DNA from: Marvania coccoides
Taxonomy: Eukaryota > Chlorophyta > Trebouxiophyceae > Chlorellales > Chlorellaceae
NCBI GenBank assembly: GCA_963854735.1
Contig: OY978103.1
Span: 682,001 to 746,000, forward strand
DNA length: 64,000 bases
Direction of reading: 5' to 3'
Made by a program: the position numbers and the translations under genes. Below are positions 44,019 to 56,011 of this stretch, piece by piece; position 1 is the stretch's first letter, and each line of letters starts with the position of its first letter. Under the pieces are notes generated by a model. The model saw nothing but the letters and a program-made list of their open reading frames with translations. It was not told the origin of the DNA and ran no database searches.

Positions 44019-46679
44019 ATGAGAAAATATTTTTTCTCTCTCCTCACAGTGTGCTCTTTGTTCGTATGTGCGAAAGCAGCAGTTTTAGTAGTAAATGAGT
44101 GTCCTCAAGATGTTGTTGTACGTGTACTTGCTCGTACACCAATCACAACGCGGGATAACTACGCCAATTGCCAGTATTTTGAAGTTATAAAAATACCGCC
44201 AGAGATGGTTGACAACAGCCCCGCTGACTATTCTGATTATTATGTTGGAAGTGATTATGGAGTTGTTAATCTCCCTGATATCCTAGTAGGTGCTGATGGA
44301 GATTCTGGTGGCAATTTTCCTGAGGTTTTTCCAACAGCTATCGATCCTTACACTTCAGCAGTTTGTATTAAGTATCCTTACATAATCCCTGGGAAATCAA
44401 CAAGCAAGATTGATCTTGAGGGACTTGTTCACGAGTGCATCCCCCATCTTTCTGCAAACATAGCTGACGACCCGGCCTATTTTTGGCCTGCTGAGAGTTT
44501 GGTTCGGTATAACCTTAAGAATGAAATATGTAGCAGTGGGGATCTGAACTGTTACACCTGGCACAGACCTGGGGACGTTAAAGTGAGACAATGCGTAAAT
44601 TTTCTTTTAATAACCCCCATTTTTCTGTACTGAAACTTAAATTGAATATTCCCTTGCAGTGCTTGCCGGCTTCAGAAGCCCATTCTTGGAGACTTACCTG
44701 CGAAGACCGCAGACCTATCTCTCCAATCGTGCCCTCCGATTCACCCACAAATTGCAGCAAGTTCATCCAAGAGCATCTCGAATTTGGAGATCCAGGGCTA
44801 AAAAGCTGCTTGGATGGCTGGGCGACAGTAATGACTGGCGGCCGTTTGGAAACTTGCTCAGCAATTTGCAAAGTATTTCTTGAGAAAGAGCCAGGTATGT
44901 GTCCCAATCAGAGTTCTCCAACTTTTTGAAGCAAATTATATAAAGGGCATATGAAAAAATAAAGGGCAACCCAACAACCCGGTAACCCAAAACGCCACCC
45001 CGATAAACCTGGAATCAACAAAACCGACAAACCACAAAACCTTGAAACCGCCAAGGCTAACGTCTGCTACTCGCGGCCTCAACCTCGGTAGTAGACGTTA
45101 CAACCATATGGATATGCTTACGCGTCTTTCTTTTTCTTCTGCAGCTTGCGTTGAAAGCTTGGTCTCAAAGATTTCAACTGCTCTAAAACAAGATTGTCGC
45201 CAAATAGCTGGGTCTAAGTTTCCCGTATGCGATGCTGTCCTACGTTATTCGAGCAGTTGCAGAGTTTCACCTCTTGACCCAGATTCCCCGCCAGCTCCAA
45301 TACCTCCTGTCCCTGCCCCTGCTCCTGCCGCTATCTCTGGTGGAGCGGTTGCGGGCGCCGCTGTGGGCATTGTAGCTGTCACCTCAGCTGTGATTGCCGC
45401 AGTCTGGTGGCGGAGAAGTCCGCGGAGGAAACTGAAGGTCAAGGACAGCATCGACGGCAGCAAGGCCCTAGGAGCTGACGACGCCGAGACAATCTCGTCT
45501 GCGGAGTCCCTCAAGCTGACGATATCCTCCAGCAAGCTCTCTACCGCCGACCCGCTCCTCGAATGGGTTGCCAGCAGGAGCAAGAACAAAGAGCGGTCGC
45601 AGCTCTCTGACACCACATTGCGCTCCCAGTACTCGGGCTCCGGCCTCCCTGCGCACTTGGAGGAGCTGGAGTTTGCTTGGGAAGACGCTACAGTGCTCAA
45701 CCAGCTGGGCGTCGGCTCCTTTGGCAAAGTCTTTCTAGCCAAGCTGCATCAGACGCCCGTGGCGCTCAAGGTGCTGGTGGACGCCAAGGCTGTGGAGGAA
45801 GCGTCGTCGGTGTCTGGCGTTGCGAGCTTCAAGGGTGAGGTGGCGCAGGCATCGCGCGAAAATTTGGTACGTGAAGTGAATGTGATGTCTTCGCTGCGGC
45901 ATCCCAACGTCGCCCTCCTCCTAGGCTTTTGTCTTGCGCCACCCGCGCTGGCAATCGAGTACTGCGGCAGGGGCAGCTTGTATGACGTTTTGCGGCGCGC
46001 GAGAGACGACCAGCAGCTGGCGGTGCAACTCACCTGGCAGCGGCGGGTGCGCATGGCGGCGGATGCTGCGGCAGGAATCCTTCACCTGCACACCAGATCC
46101 ATCATTCACCGCGACCTCAAGTCTCCCAACCTGCTGGTGGCTGCTGACGATCGATGGACTGTCAAAGTTGCCGACTTTGGGCTGGGCAAGCTGCTGAGCG
46201 AGGCGACTGGCACGGCGACGTCTTCAGCAAGCGGAGCGAGCAACCCGCGCTGGCTGGCGAATGAAGTGCTGGACGGCAGCCAGGCGACAGCAGCGTCTGA
46301 TGCATTTTCCTTCGGGATTTGCATGCGAGTTTTTTTTTGTTTTTTTTTACATTTTTGAAGGCCATTTTTTTTCTTCTCCTCCCATAATTAATGGTAATTC
46401 CTTTCACATATCTGTCGCAGGTGGGAGTTGTTGACATGGCGTTTGCCCTGGGGCGATGCGAACAATGTGTGGGGCATCGCAGGCATGGTAATTCGTGGTG
46501 AGCGGCTGACGCTGCCGCCTTTCTCCGAGCTTCCTGGGTTTGGCGCGGAGAAGGAAATGTCGGTGCATGCGATAGAGGTCTACGCTGCTTTAATGAAGCG
46601 CTGCTGGGATCAGAATCCTGCAGACCGCCCCTCTTTTCAGACCATTGCAGCTGAGCTTCGGTTTTTAGAGGGAGAGTAG
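44019..46679 (+). CDS. TKL-family receptor-like kinase with Asn-Glu-Cys ectodomain
   Basis: Four exons (44019-44582, 44660-44894, 45145-46324, 46421-46679), 745 residues. Signal peptide 1-20 (FFSLLTVCSLFVCAKA), then ectodomain part 1 (VVNECPQDVVVRVL, DNYANCQYFE, AVCIKYPYIIPG, CIPHLSANIADDP) and a Cys-rich part 2 (about 10 Cys between residues 189 and 310). A Pro/Ala stalk leads to a membrane helix (about 329-355) ending WWRRSPRRK. The kinase has GVGSFGKV (about 455), VALKV, HRDLKSPN (about 588), ADFGLGK (about 610) and WLANEVLDG; APE is changed to ANE. Intron 3 begins with GC (GCAT|GCGAGT), required to keep phase with the matching intron in both paralogues. It is the only one of the three with the second Cys-rich block. 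Converges on the next kinase, 220 bp apart. Confidence 0.9.
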
Positions 46680-46899
46680 GATTTGAGGATTTGGCAAGCA
46701 TTTCCCCCCTAATAACTGTGGCGCATTTATATTTTGCCTTTCATCTATTATTCTTCATCGAGCATGTCACTGTGTAGAAAACATCCACTCATATCCTCGT
46801 AAATTTTGAAACGCCACTGCGCCTGCAATGCCCTCAGGAACTGAGGGCCATCCTGCTGCGTGGTGGAATTGTTGTTCATCATGCAGCAAGCGTTACAGG

Positions 46900-49424
46900 C
46901 TATTTTTCATGCGCTGCCGTGGCCTGAGGATCGATCTCCCGCAGTGCCGCCATCACCTCCTGAAATGAGGGGCGGTCTTGAGGTTGCTGCTCCCAGCACC
47001 GCTGCATGAGCTCAATATAGCGAGACAACCCCGGCCACGACCCGCTGCTTGGCCCCGGCAGCTCACTAGGCGCAGGAATAGGCAGGCGCTGACCTGTTGT
47101 TATGGAAGTAATTATTCCGTAAGGATTGGCTTGAACCCAAGGCAGCTGCCACGTGAGCAACTCCCACCTGCATGTTATTACATCAATGGAAATTATTTGA
47201 CAATTTGAAAGGTCTGGAAAGAAAAAAGAAAGGGGAGAGGAAAAAACGCACATGATGACTCCGAAAGCGAAAACATCAGATGGAGGGGAAGCTGGCTTTC
47301 CTTGCAGCACTTCTGGGGCGAGCCACCTGGGGTTCAGGATTTGCATGGAGGAGGAGGTGGCAGCGTAGGCGTCCTACACGACAATTTATTCACAGTCATT
47401 CACCGGCAGAATTCCCATTTCAGTAATGTTTGACTGCATGCTCACCTCTATTACGCGACTTAAGCCAAAGTCGTTTACTTTGGCCACCCAAAACCTGCGC
47501 GCAATTTAAAAAATTGGCTGAGAGTGCAGAGAAATGTTGGGCGTGGATAATCAATATGTTGTTATACCTTGTAATCAGCAGATTTGGGCTCTTCAAGTCG
47601 CGGTGAGTGACGTTTTTGGAGTGCAAGTATATCATACCCAGCACGCAATCTGCAGCTATGCCCACCCGCCGCCCCCAGCTCAGTTCTGCTGCCTTTTCAA
47701 CGGAGCCCAAGCCCGCCTTCAGCACCGCGTTCAGGCTGCCGCGGCTGCAGTACTCAAGCACAATGGAAGCGGGGTTTTGAGTGATCCCAAACATTTGCAC
47801 TACGTGGGGGTGCTGCAGATTCGTCATTATCGACGCTTCCTGAGCTAAGCGATCCATCACAGGGCCGGAGGACTGAAGGAGCAGCGCAGAAAGCGGAGCG
47901 ACGTCGCCTTCGGGAGTCTCTAGTAGCACCACCTTGACGGCAACCTGCGTCCCGTTCCTGGAAAGATACAAAACAGAGAAAATCGCCAATCTTATTTTTG
48001 TTGAGAAATAAGACTGAGCTTAATTATCCTCGGTGCTTATCGGGCATATGAAAAAAACCCGTCGATGTAATTACTTTATAAAACTGGCAAAAAAAATCTA
48101 AAAGAAACATCCAGCACACCAATCTGCTTTGTAGACGCGACCGTAGGAGCCTTGACCAATGACGCGGTCCATGTGGATGTCGTCAAACCGCAGTTCCCAT
48201 TCTTTGAGGGGGCCTCGTGAGGTGGTGGACTCGTTCCTGGCCAGCGCTCGATTCGAAGCTATGAGCTGCAGCAGAGGGTCGGAAGAAAGCTCGCCATAGT
48301 GCTGCTGCTGGCCGTTCAAAACATCAAGCAAGGGATTCCCTCCTGGCACCGTTTCAAGAGATTTGCTGGCAGTGCTGCTGTCCTCGGTAACGAGGCCAAA
48401 CGGCATTGTGGGCGGGGCGGATGGGGTGGTTCCCGGGGTTTGAGCAGCCGCAAACGGGTTGTAATTGCTGTGCATCATGGGAAGCTCCGTGGAGATGCTG
48501 CCGTGGGGCTTGCGCTTTCTTCTTGCCGCCACGAAGAACCAAATTGCAGCAGCAGCCAGGCCTGCACGCATTTTCCCCAATTGGGCCATTTTTTCAGTTA
48601 GATCAAAATTCTTGCCCCTTTCATTTTTACGCGCAAACGCAGTTTTCTCTTACCGACTGCAGCTGCGCCTCCAACCGTTGCCCCAGCAATGATGGCAGCA
48701 TCAGTTCCGCCTCCACCATCGTCGCTGGCCACTGCGGTATTCTCACCGTCAGAAAAAGAAGGTTCTGAAGGGTAATAATTAGGTTGCAAGAGCTCAGTGG
48801 AGGGAGCGCTGCCAAGGGTTGGCGCTGGAATGAGGCTGGAACAGTTGAGCGTCCAAGTGAAATCCCGCAAAGCTGGCAGGCACTGCGCACGAAAAGCGAA
48901 TGAAAATCGGGTTGAAACTAAAAGAACAGACAGGAAAACTGCATTCACTCAGGATTTAGAGTTAACTTCACCTCGATGCCGCCTGGAAGCAGCCAATCGT
49001 AGCAACCAGAGTCGCCGCTGTTTTCTGCAGATGTGGTGCAGGGCACGTTCTCCAACGTGAACTGCGTCGTGGGACACTGACACGTCCTCCCAGGCCAGGC
49101 CACGCTCGGATCTTGTTGCAGGTACGCAGACAGGTAGGGAGTGCAGGTGAAAAAAAGGTTTTCGCCGAGGTCCAACAGTGTCTTTTGGCGTCCGGGGACG
49201 ATGTAAGGGTACTTGATGCAGACTGCGCTGGGAATCCCGAAGCGTCCGGTGCCTATATTGGCGAAATAGTTGCAGTCGGCATAATTTCCTTGGCTCACGA
49301 TCGGCGTGAACACAGCGACGAGAACGACAGCTTCGCTGGGACATTCATTCTCGATGTAAACATTGATTGCGGTGCTGGTGCCTAAGAGAAGGAGGGCGAG
49401 GAACATGCCACGTTTTGATGGCAT
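46900..49424 (-). CDS. TKL-family receptor-like kinase with Asn-Glu-Cys ectodomain
   Basis: Seven exons (49424-48972, 48882-48654, 48561-48120, 47957-47568, 47494-47446, 47373-47252, 47167-46900), phases closed, 650 residues. Signal peptide (MFLALLLLGTSTAI), ectodomain (IENECPSEAVVLVAVFTP, GNYADCNYF, AVCIKYPYIVPG, CTPYLSAYLQQDP, CYDWLLPGGIEV), a short stalk, then a membrane helix with small residues (AGATVGGAAAVGLAAAAIWFFV) before ARRKRK. Kinase: GQGSYGRVYKADW (about 365), VAVKVVL, THRDLKSPNLL, VNDFGLSR (Asn in place of the usual Ala or Gly before DFG), WLAPEVLQGKP and a WELLTWQLPW helix. Intron positions in the kinase agree with the gene at the left edge of the window. It is head-to-head with the vWA gene with 260 bp between starts. 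Confidence 0.9.
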
Positions 49425-49683
49425 TTTATTTGCATTTATTGCTGCCCAATTTTTTGGATGGCGGGGGAGCAAGAGGAATGAAATGTGCGCTTTTGTATCA
49501 AGGTCGACACTTTGAAGCAGAGATCATTTTTATAAGTCTAATAAGATGGCGAAGCGGAAAACGAGAGGGAGTTTGCACAGTTAATGGCATTGCACAATCC
49601 AATCATTAAAAGAAAGTTCGATGAAGTTTGCATGAGCTCAATTTCCTTTCGAAATAATAACAAATTAAATACAACAGGCAATT

Positions 49684-52343
49684 ATGCGAATTTTCCTAAC
49701 CTTTGTGGCTATTATTGCCGTCTTGCTGGGGGTCTCCAAGGCCACCGGGCGCCAGCTCCGCCAAGAAGAGCCTGCCGAATGCTCTGAAACGCGTTGGGAC
49801 TACTCGGTTTGCGAGCAGGGTGCGAAAATATTTGTAGGCCCTACAATGCCTACAAAGACCCTTGTATGTGCGGCCAAAAACTAAAATGAACATTTTTCTG
49901 CCGCCCTTTTTCTTTTGCAGCTGTTTTCCCTGTTGAACCGATCGCCGGTACGAAAAATGCATTTTTCCGCCATCAACGTAGCGTTAAGATCTTTTCATTT
50001 TAAATTCAGTTGTAACGCCCCCTGTTGGTGGTACTACTCTGCCAGCGAATGCGACAGGAGTCGCCACTACGCTCGCCCCTGGCGTGATCTCCACAGGCGC
50101 CGCTGGTGCTCTCGGCACAGTCTCCCTGGCAACGTCTGGAGCAACGGCTTCTCAGTCAGCGGCTGCTTCTCAAACTATCGGTTTCACTGTAGGCAAGAAA
50201 TTGCAGTATTTTGTCAATTCTTTTTCTCTTAAGTCACAACAACATTAATTGGATGTTTCAGGCGGCGCCCAGGACATTGAAAACTTCCGCGAAAACATCG
50301 ACCAGGTCTGCATTTTTCGGTTTCCGGGAATTTCATTATCTTAACCAAATACACGACAACAAATCGCCAACTTGTTTCAGCAAGCCTGCAGGGCTACCTC
50401 CCGCTACCCACCGACATCACCTTTGGCGGCATCGTTAAAGACTACAGCTTCGACACCGTACCAACCACCACCGCCGCAGCTGCCGTTGCCTGCACTGAGC
50501 TCTTTTGCCCGCTCTACTCGGCCGCCTCCACGGCTGACCCCTTGCTCGTTACCGCATTTCAAGGCCCAGTAAACTCCAGTGACATTTTCCTAGCTGTGGG
50601 GCTGGATTCTGGGCTGCAAGAAAACGCCGTTGTTCGCCCCCCCCTCAACCTCGTCATTGTGCTGGACATCAGCGGCAGCATGACTGAGCCCTTCAACTAC
50701 TACTACTACGACCAGTTTGGCAACCGCCAGGAGCTGACTCGGGAAGAAAGCTCGATTCAAAAGATCGACGTCGCCATTGAGAGCGTTGTGGGCGCCCTGG
50801 ACCAGCTGGGTGGCGACGATCGGGTGTCAATTGTGCTGTTCAGGGAGTATGCGTGCACGCCCCTTCCCCTCACCCCTGTTCGCTGCCTAGACATTGAGCA
50901 ACTGAAAAGGAATGTTCAGGAGGATGTGGTTGCCGAAGGATCGACCAACCAAGCGAGTTCTCGAAATAAATGCAATGCGTTTTAGAGTGTTTCCAGAAAT
51001 TTGGCGGCGACTGTTTTGCCTTTTAGCTGAGAAAACAAAAATCAAATGGCGCGTATTGTTTATTACACAGGAGGCAGGACTGCAGCTGGCCACCGAGCAG
51101 CTGAAAAATTGCTCAGGTTGCATGGCTCCCAGCCTAGCGGACGTAGAAAACCGCATTCTGCTCATCACCGACCAGCAGCCCAACACCGGCGATGTCACGC
51201 AGGCCGGCCTGGGGAAAATCATCACCGACAACGCCGCTGAAGATGTTTTCGTGACCATCATCGGCGTGGGATTGGACTTTAACACCGAGCTGGTGCAAGC
51301 TCTGGGAACTACTCGAGGAGCCAACTATTTTTCGATTCACCGCCCTGGGGAATTCCAGAGCCGCCTGGTGGAGAACTTCAACTACACGGTGACGCCCCTG
51401 GTCTTTGATTTGAGCCTCAAGGTGCAAAATCCGGCTGGAGCTGAGCCGAACGCCCCTGGCTGGCGCATTCTATCGGTTTACGGCTCGCCCAACCCCAATG
51501 ACACTGCCTACGCTGCTGTGGGGGAGAATAATACCATCATGAACGTCAACACCCTGTGAGACTCTCAAAACCACCCATTAACTAATATTATTCGTGGCAA
51601 ACTTGATAAATAAGCTGTTACCAATTCTGCTGTTGAAAAAAACGCTTTGCTGTTAATTAACAAATTGCATTCTGCCTTTTTGTTTTGATGTCCATTCTTC
51701 TTTCAGTTTTCCATCCCCCAAAACCGAGGAGGGCATCAGGGGGGGTGTCATCCTCCTGCGCGTAGCAGCTCCTGCCGGCAATTCCAACGGCCCCCTAGTC
51801 CTCGAAGTTTCCTACAGCGACCGCTCAGGCAACGCCTTTGCCAACACCCGCCCTGTGCAGCTCCCCCCCGAAGTTCTCGCCAACACAGGCCCCTACTACG
51901 ATTCCTCAGGCGTCCGCAAAGCTGTTCTGCTGGCTCGCTATTCTGATCTCATTCGCAATTGGTTGGTCGACGAGTGGCGCGCCATCGACAGCTCCAGGTA
52001 CCGTGCTCCCGTCATTTCCGAGCCCCTCTGCTCCGTGTTCCCCACTGCGTACTGCGTCACCGTGTCTGCGTATGAAATTTCTCCGGCCGACAACAGGGGC
52101 TGCTCACTCGACGTGTGGCTGTCGCCTGAGGCTTGCATTCTGCCCACGCCCGTGCCGGTGTTTTATGAGCTGGGGGAGTGGGAGCGGCAGTCGGTGGATC
52201 TGGCTGGCCACGTGAACGAAAGAACTCGGCGGGCTATTGAAGAATTTTGGCCCTACATGGAGTCGGAAATTCGAGCGCTGGGGAACCAAGCGGAAAACCT
52301 TACGCAGGAGGTTGATATTCTGAAGAAGATTTATGAGGCTTAA
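49684..52343 (+). CDS. Secreted von Willebrand factor A domain protein
   Basis: Seven exons (49684-49819, 49921-49947, 50010-50192, 50262-50305, 50392-50952, 51071-51555, 51707-52343), 690 residues. Signal peptide 1-21 (MRIFLTFVAIIAVLLG), a Thr/Ala/Ser-rich stretch, then a vWA domain with the metal site DISGSM (MIDAS), DDRVSIVLF, NRILLITDQQPNTGD and FVTIIGVGLDFN. After it come a beta-rich segment (FDLSLKVQ, GGVILLRVAAPAG, YSDRSGNAF) and a C-terminal helix (AENLTQEVDILKKIYEA). This is the layout of metal-dependent adhesion or inter-alpha-inhibitor-like proteins. Exon 2 is only 27 nt. Introns 3 and 5 begin with GC (GCAAGA and GCGAGT), each forced by phase. Likely extracellular or cell wall; the binding partner is unknown. 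Divergent from a receptor kinase. Confidence 0.85.
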
Positions 52344-52869
52344 AGGAGAGATTTCGAGTGCATGTGCGTGCGACTTAAGCTAGATTTTCAAGGCTGCGGT
52401 AAAAACAGAAGAAATTAAATGAATGCATCCAACGGCAAATTTCCCCGAGGAAAATATGTTTTATGGTGCGGGCGGACGGAGCGCGCGCCAAACATGGAAG
52501 TTTTTTTGTTTTTTTTTGTGGTGGGGGGATGAAAATTACGCGTATACTATATAAGAAATGATAAATGGCAGCTGCAATTTAACTGAAGAGGGCTTGCAGA
52601 TACAATAAAAAAAATAGTCAGAGTCAAAGCCAAACCGAACTGAAGAAAGTTTTGCTGGGTGATTTGTCGCCATCAGCTTACCTTGACTCTTCACTGCTTA
52701 AATCCCCTATGAATGAAGCGAAGGGATTCTTAAAAAAGCAAAGGGCAGCCAGTCAACTGTTGGTCAACCAACAATTTATTTTGAATTAATTATTAATTCG
52801 CTTTTGACCGCTTTATCCACCATCAATTTCATTCGAAGATCAAATTAAGTAATATCAAAACATAGAAAA
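52344..52869. other. Intergenic, no feature seen
   Basis: A/T-rich DNA between the vWA gene and the coiled-coil gene, with a T-run near 52500. No frames of note. Confidence 0.45.
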
Positions 52870-54011
52870 ATGATTCAAGAAGAGGACGAACAGACCCGGC
52901 GGGAGAAGGCTTGCGCTGCGCTGCGGCGGGCATTGGAAGCTGAAGAGGCCCTGGCCGCCATCAATGCGCCCTTGGTCGAAGCAGACTGGCTCCAAAAGAT
53001 GCGAACCGCCAAGGTGGCGGAGCTTACGGCGGAAAGTGAAGGCTTAACCGCAGCACACGCAGCGCGCGTGTCGCGACAGGCCGACGCTTTGCACGCTTCG
53101 TTCTGTTCGCTGGCGTCGCTGCAGGAGGGCATGGAGGCCGTCCAAGAAGCCCATCGCCAGGCTCTGGACTCGATTTTCGCTGCCCACGGGTCCCACGTCC
53201 AATCCTTGCTTGAACTCCACTCTGGAGCGCTGACGCTTCTGGCCCGCGAGGGAGCCGCAGAGGAGGCTGAAGCCAGCCAAGCACACGGCGCCACTATGAA
53301 GCTGCTGGAAGCAGAGACCTATGGGCTGCGGGCTGCGCACAACGCTGCTCAGCGGTCAGCGACGGTGGCTTTCAACTCTCGTCGGCGAGCTGTGGTGGAG
53401 GAATGCGACGAGAGGAGCGGGGTGACGCGGATGCTGGGGGAAGAAGCGGTGCGGGCTCTGGCGGAGGCGGTGCATCGGGTGCAGGACGAGGCGACCGCCG
53501 CTACAAGAGAGGACCGTCGGCGTCACAAAGAGCTGGCAGCAGAGGACGCGCAGGACGCGGCGATCCTTGAGAGCCGAGACCAGAAGCTGTTGGAGCTGCA
53601 GCAGGAGGTGGAGGCGGTGCAGCGCCGGATGGCTGCGGATAAAGAAGCGTGGCAGCGTCGGGCGGCGGATGCTAAAGAGGCGAAAGTTCAAGCCCTGGAG
53701 CAGTACGTTGAGGCCCAAAGGGACGTGCAGAACGCGCGAAAGCGGCACGAGAAACGCATGCAGATGGTTTCGTCGGCAAGGTGTGAGAAAAATATATTGC
53801 CGAGCGTTGCTTCTTTCTTTTTTCCCCAGAGTAGCTCGTTAAAAGGCCCCAGGGAGGGGGGCTTTTACCGCGTATTAATTGGGGTTCCCCCTCGCTTTTT
53901 TGTCGCAGTGCCGCTGTGGAGTCTGAGCTGGAGGAGGTGGTGGCTACAGCCGAGAGGGTGGTAAAAGCAATGCAGCTGAAGGAGGTTAAACTGCAACGGC
54001 TGCAAGCTTGA
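52870..54011 (+). CDS. DRC2: Axonemal coiled-coil protein, DRC2/CCDC65-like
   Basis: Two exons (52870-53780, 53909-54011), 337 residues, almost entirely coiled coil (Ala/Glu/Arg/Gln-rich, heptads from about 5 to 330). DRC2 is a core scaffold subunit of the nexin-dynein regulatory complex between outer doublets of motile cilia. The N-terminal order resembles DRC2: EEALAAINAPLVEADWLQKMRTAKVAEL compares with the family's LxxWEKIMREAKxxEL, and HVQSLLELHSGALTLLA with the QLLALQRHRLSLLE segment. It is shorter than usual (about 480), lacking the C-terminal extension. Other coiled-coil axonemal proteins cannot be excluded by eye. Confidence 0.6.
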
Positions 54012-54308
54012 AAACACGAGGCGCAGTAAACCTCCCCGAGTGCGTTGGGTGACAGTGCAATTAATTCGTTACGATTACAAATGAATGACTGACTATAAAA
54101 CATAATTGGCAGAGTCCAGAAAAATGAATCAAAAAACGGCATAGGGGGAACAGCTGAGCTCTCTTTCTTTTTCTCAACCCCCAGGGCGGCACAACCTTAG
54201 TTCATAATCAATCAAAAGGCCCGCTCCGCTGCCTGCTGATCAAAATACAGCGTCAACTCCTTGCTGGCCCCCCTCCCGCCCTCAAACTCCGCACCGCAGC
54301 TCGCGCGC
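54012..54308. other. Convergent 3' flanks
   Basis: About 300 bp between the ends of the DRC2-like and eIF5A genes. No feature seen. Confidence 0.4.
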
Positions 54309-55243
54309 TTAAGCATTGGTGTTGATAGTTTTCACGCCGCAGATCATCTCCTCACCCATAGCCTGCAACACGTAGAAAATGAAATAGAAAAAGGGGGAGT
54401 TTAAAAACATGGGGCGCCGGGAATTGTGTTGCAGGTGTTATAAGGATGAAAAGGGGGTCCCTGGTGACTCAGACAAGGCTGAAAAAGAGTCCGCACATCT
54501 TTTAAAAAGACTCGGAATTTGATGGTACAAAATGGTTGGTCATCTCCGCCACCAGAGGCCCCTTTTCACTTAAAATTTTTTCCTCCAGTTTATTCCAGCG
54601 AAAAAAACTCATAAAAAACTTGCTCAAATAACTTACGCTCAGCACCGCCACGATGAGCTCCTTTCCGGCATCGAACTCCGTCTTGATCTGGATGGCCAGC
54701 TTATCCAGCTCATCAGTGCCTGAGGGCAGGGTGAGGTCGTCCTTGGTGTCGCCAGACTCAGTCATGAGGGAGCAGAATCCGTCGTCAGAGATGTCGATGA
54801 GGGTGAACTCGGTACGGTTGACGTGGGGAACGTCGCAGTTATGGGAGGAGGGGGTCAGATCCTCGACCTGAAGGGAAAAAAAACACGAAAAACAAAAAGT
54901 TAGGGTTTGCTCAAATAGCTCATTATATTCGTTTACTCGAGGCGAAAGCATCTTTAAAATATGAAATTGATTTTAGAGACTGGAAATACATTAATTATAT
55001 ATTAATTATATGCTCTTATATGCGCACCTTCTTGTTGGTGAAGATGTCGACGGCGACGAAGTGGCACTTGGCGTGACCGTGCTTGCCGGTCTTGGAGGTG
55101 GACACGTCCACGACCTTGCAAGGGCGGTTCTTGATGACAATGTGACCGTTCTTGCGAATGGTACCGGCCTGCTGGGGGTAGGTCAAGGAGGCGCCGGCAT
55201 CGGCGGACTCGAAGTGAACGTCGTGGTGCTCATCGTCAGACAT
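54309..55243 (-). CDS. EIF5A: Translation factor eIF5A
   Basis: Three exons (55243-55028, 54867-54637, 54362-54309), 166 residues, the usual length. eIF5A binds the ribosomal E site and rescues stalled translation, for example at proline runs. The hypusination loop [12 protein letters not shown] is present, so the modified lysine is the one in GKHGH. Other family blocks: [43 protein letters not shown], then [16 protein letters not shown] and [10 protein letters not shown]. The last exon encodes only 17 residues ([13 protein letters not shown]), found from the phase and the family's conserved C-terminus. Head-to-head with the eS19 gene. Confidence 0.97.
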
Positions 55244-56011
55244 GGTGGCGAACTAGTGTGTGAGGAAGGGTCTGCGCGAAAGGAGCGGGCGAAAAAATGA
55301 GTCCAACTGTGAAAATTTTGAAAATCGCTGGGGCGAAAATGTGATGAGGAAAAAACGGGGGCCAAAGTACGCCTCCACCCGGCGAGGGGGTGGATACGAT
55401 GGATGCACCATTGACTAATGCGTGAAAGGGGGGAATGCGCTCGACAAACGGCGATCGTGGCGGCTCAGAGCTCGGCGTTAAATGGGTCAGCTCCACTTCG
55501 GCAAAAATCACGATGCGGGCCACAATGCACAAGGGTGGTATAGAGAAAACCAACAAATGCGCCAACCACGCCAAACAACCACGAGTTTTGAATAATAAAC
55601 AGAAACTTTTGCTAATAATCTGACATCTCGCAGTATGTGCGCTCTTATGATGCACTGACTCACCTCGACGATTCAGCTGCCACCCAGAGGCTTTCAAAGA
55701 GGGTGAAATTCGCTGCGCAGGGAGCTCTTCTAGCCGCCGAAAAAGCAGCAGAGTGCTTTCTTCCTCCAGCCGTCGCTGTTTTCGCTGGCTTATAGAGCAG
55801 AATCTTGGTCGGGGAAGCCCTCTTTGAACGACCTTGGATTTTAGGTACGTCTGGCTGCGATACACCCTGCAGCACACCGCTTTTCAGCTGCTCTGGCACT
55901 TATGATTTGATGCTTTTGGAATCATTTTTTTATGGCAAGCACCCCTGGCAGTTCTCGCAACCCACAAATTGATATATCGATTTTCTGTGTTTTCAGGATC
56001 GCCAATCAATC
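55244..56011. promoter_or_regulatory. Divergent promoter region of eIF5A and eS19
   Basis: 770 bp between the starts of two translation genes transcribed away from each other. An acceptor-like TGTTTTCAG lies 17 nt before the eS19 ATG, so its 5' UTR is probably spliced and the promoter lies further upstream. No coding frame supported. Co-regulation is inferred from arrangement only. Confidence 0.45.
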
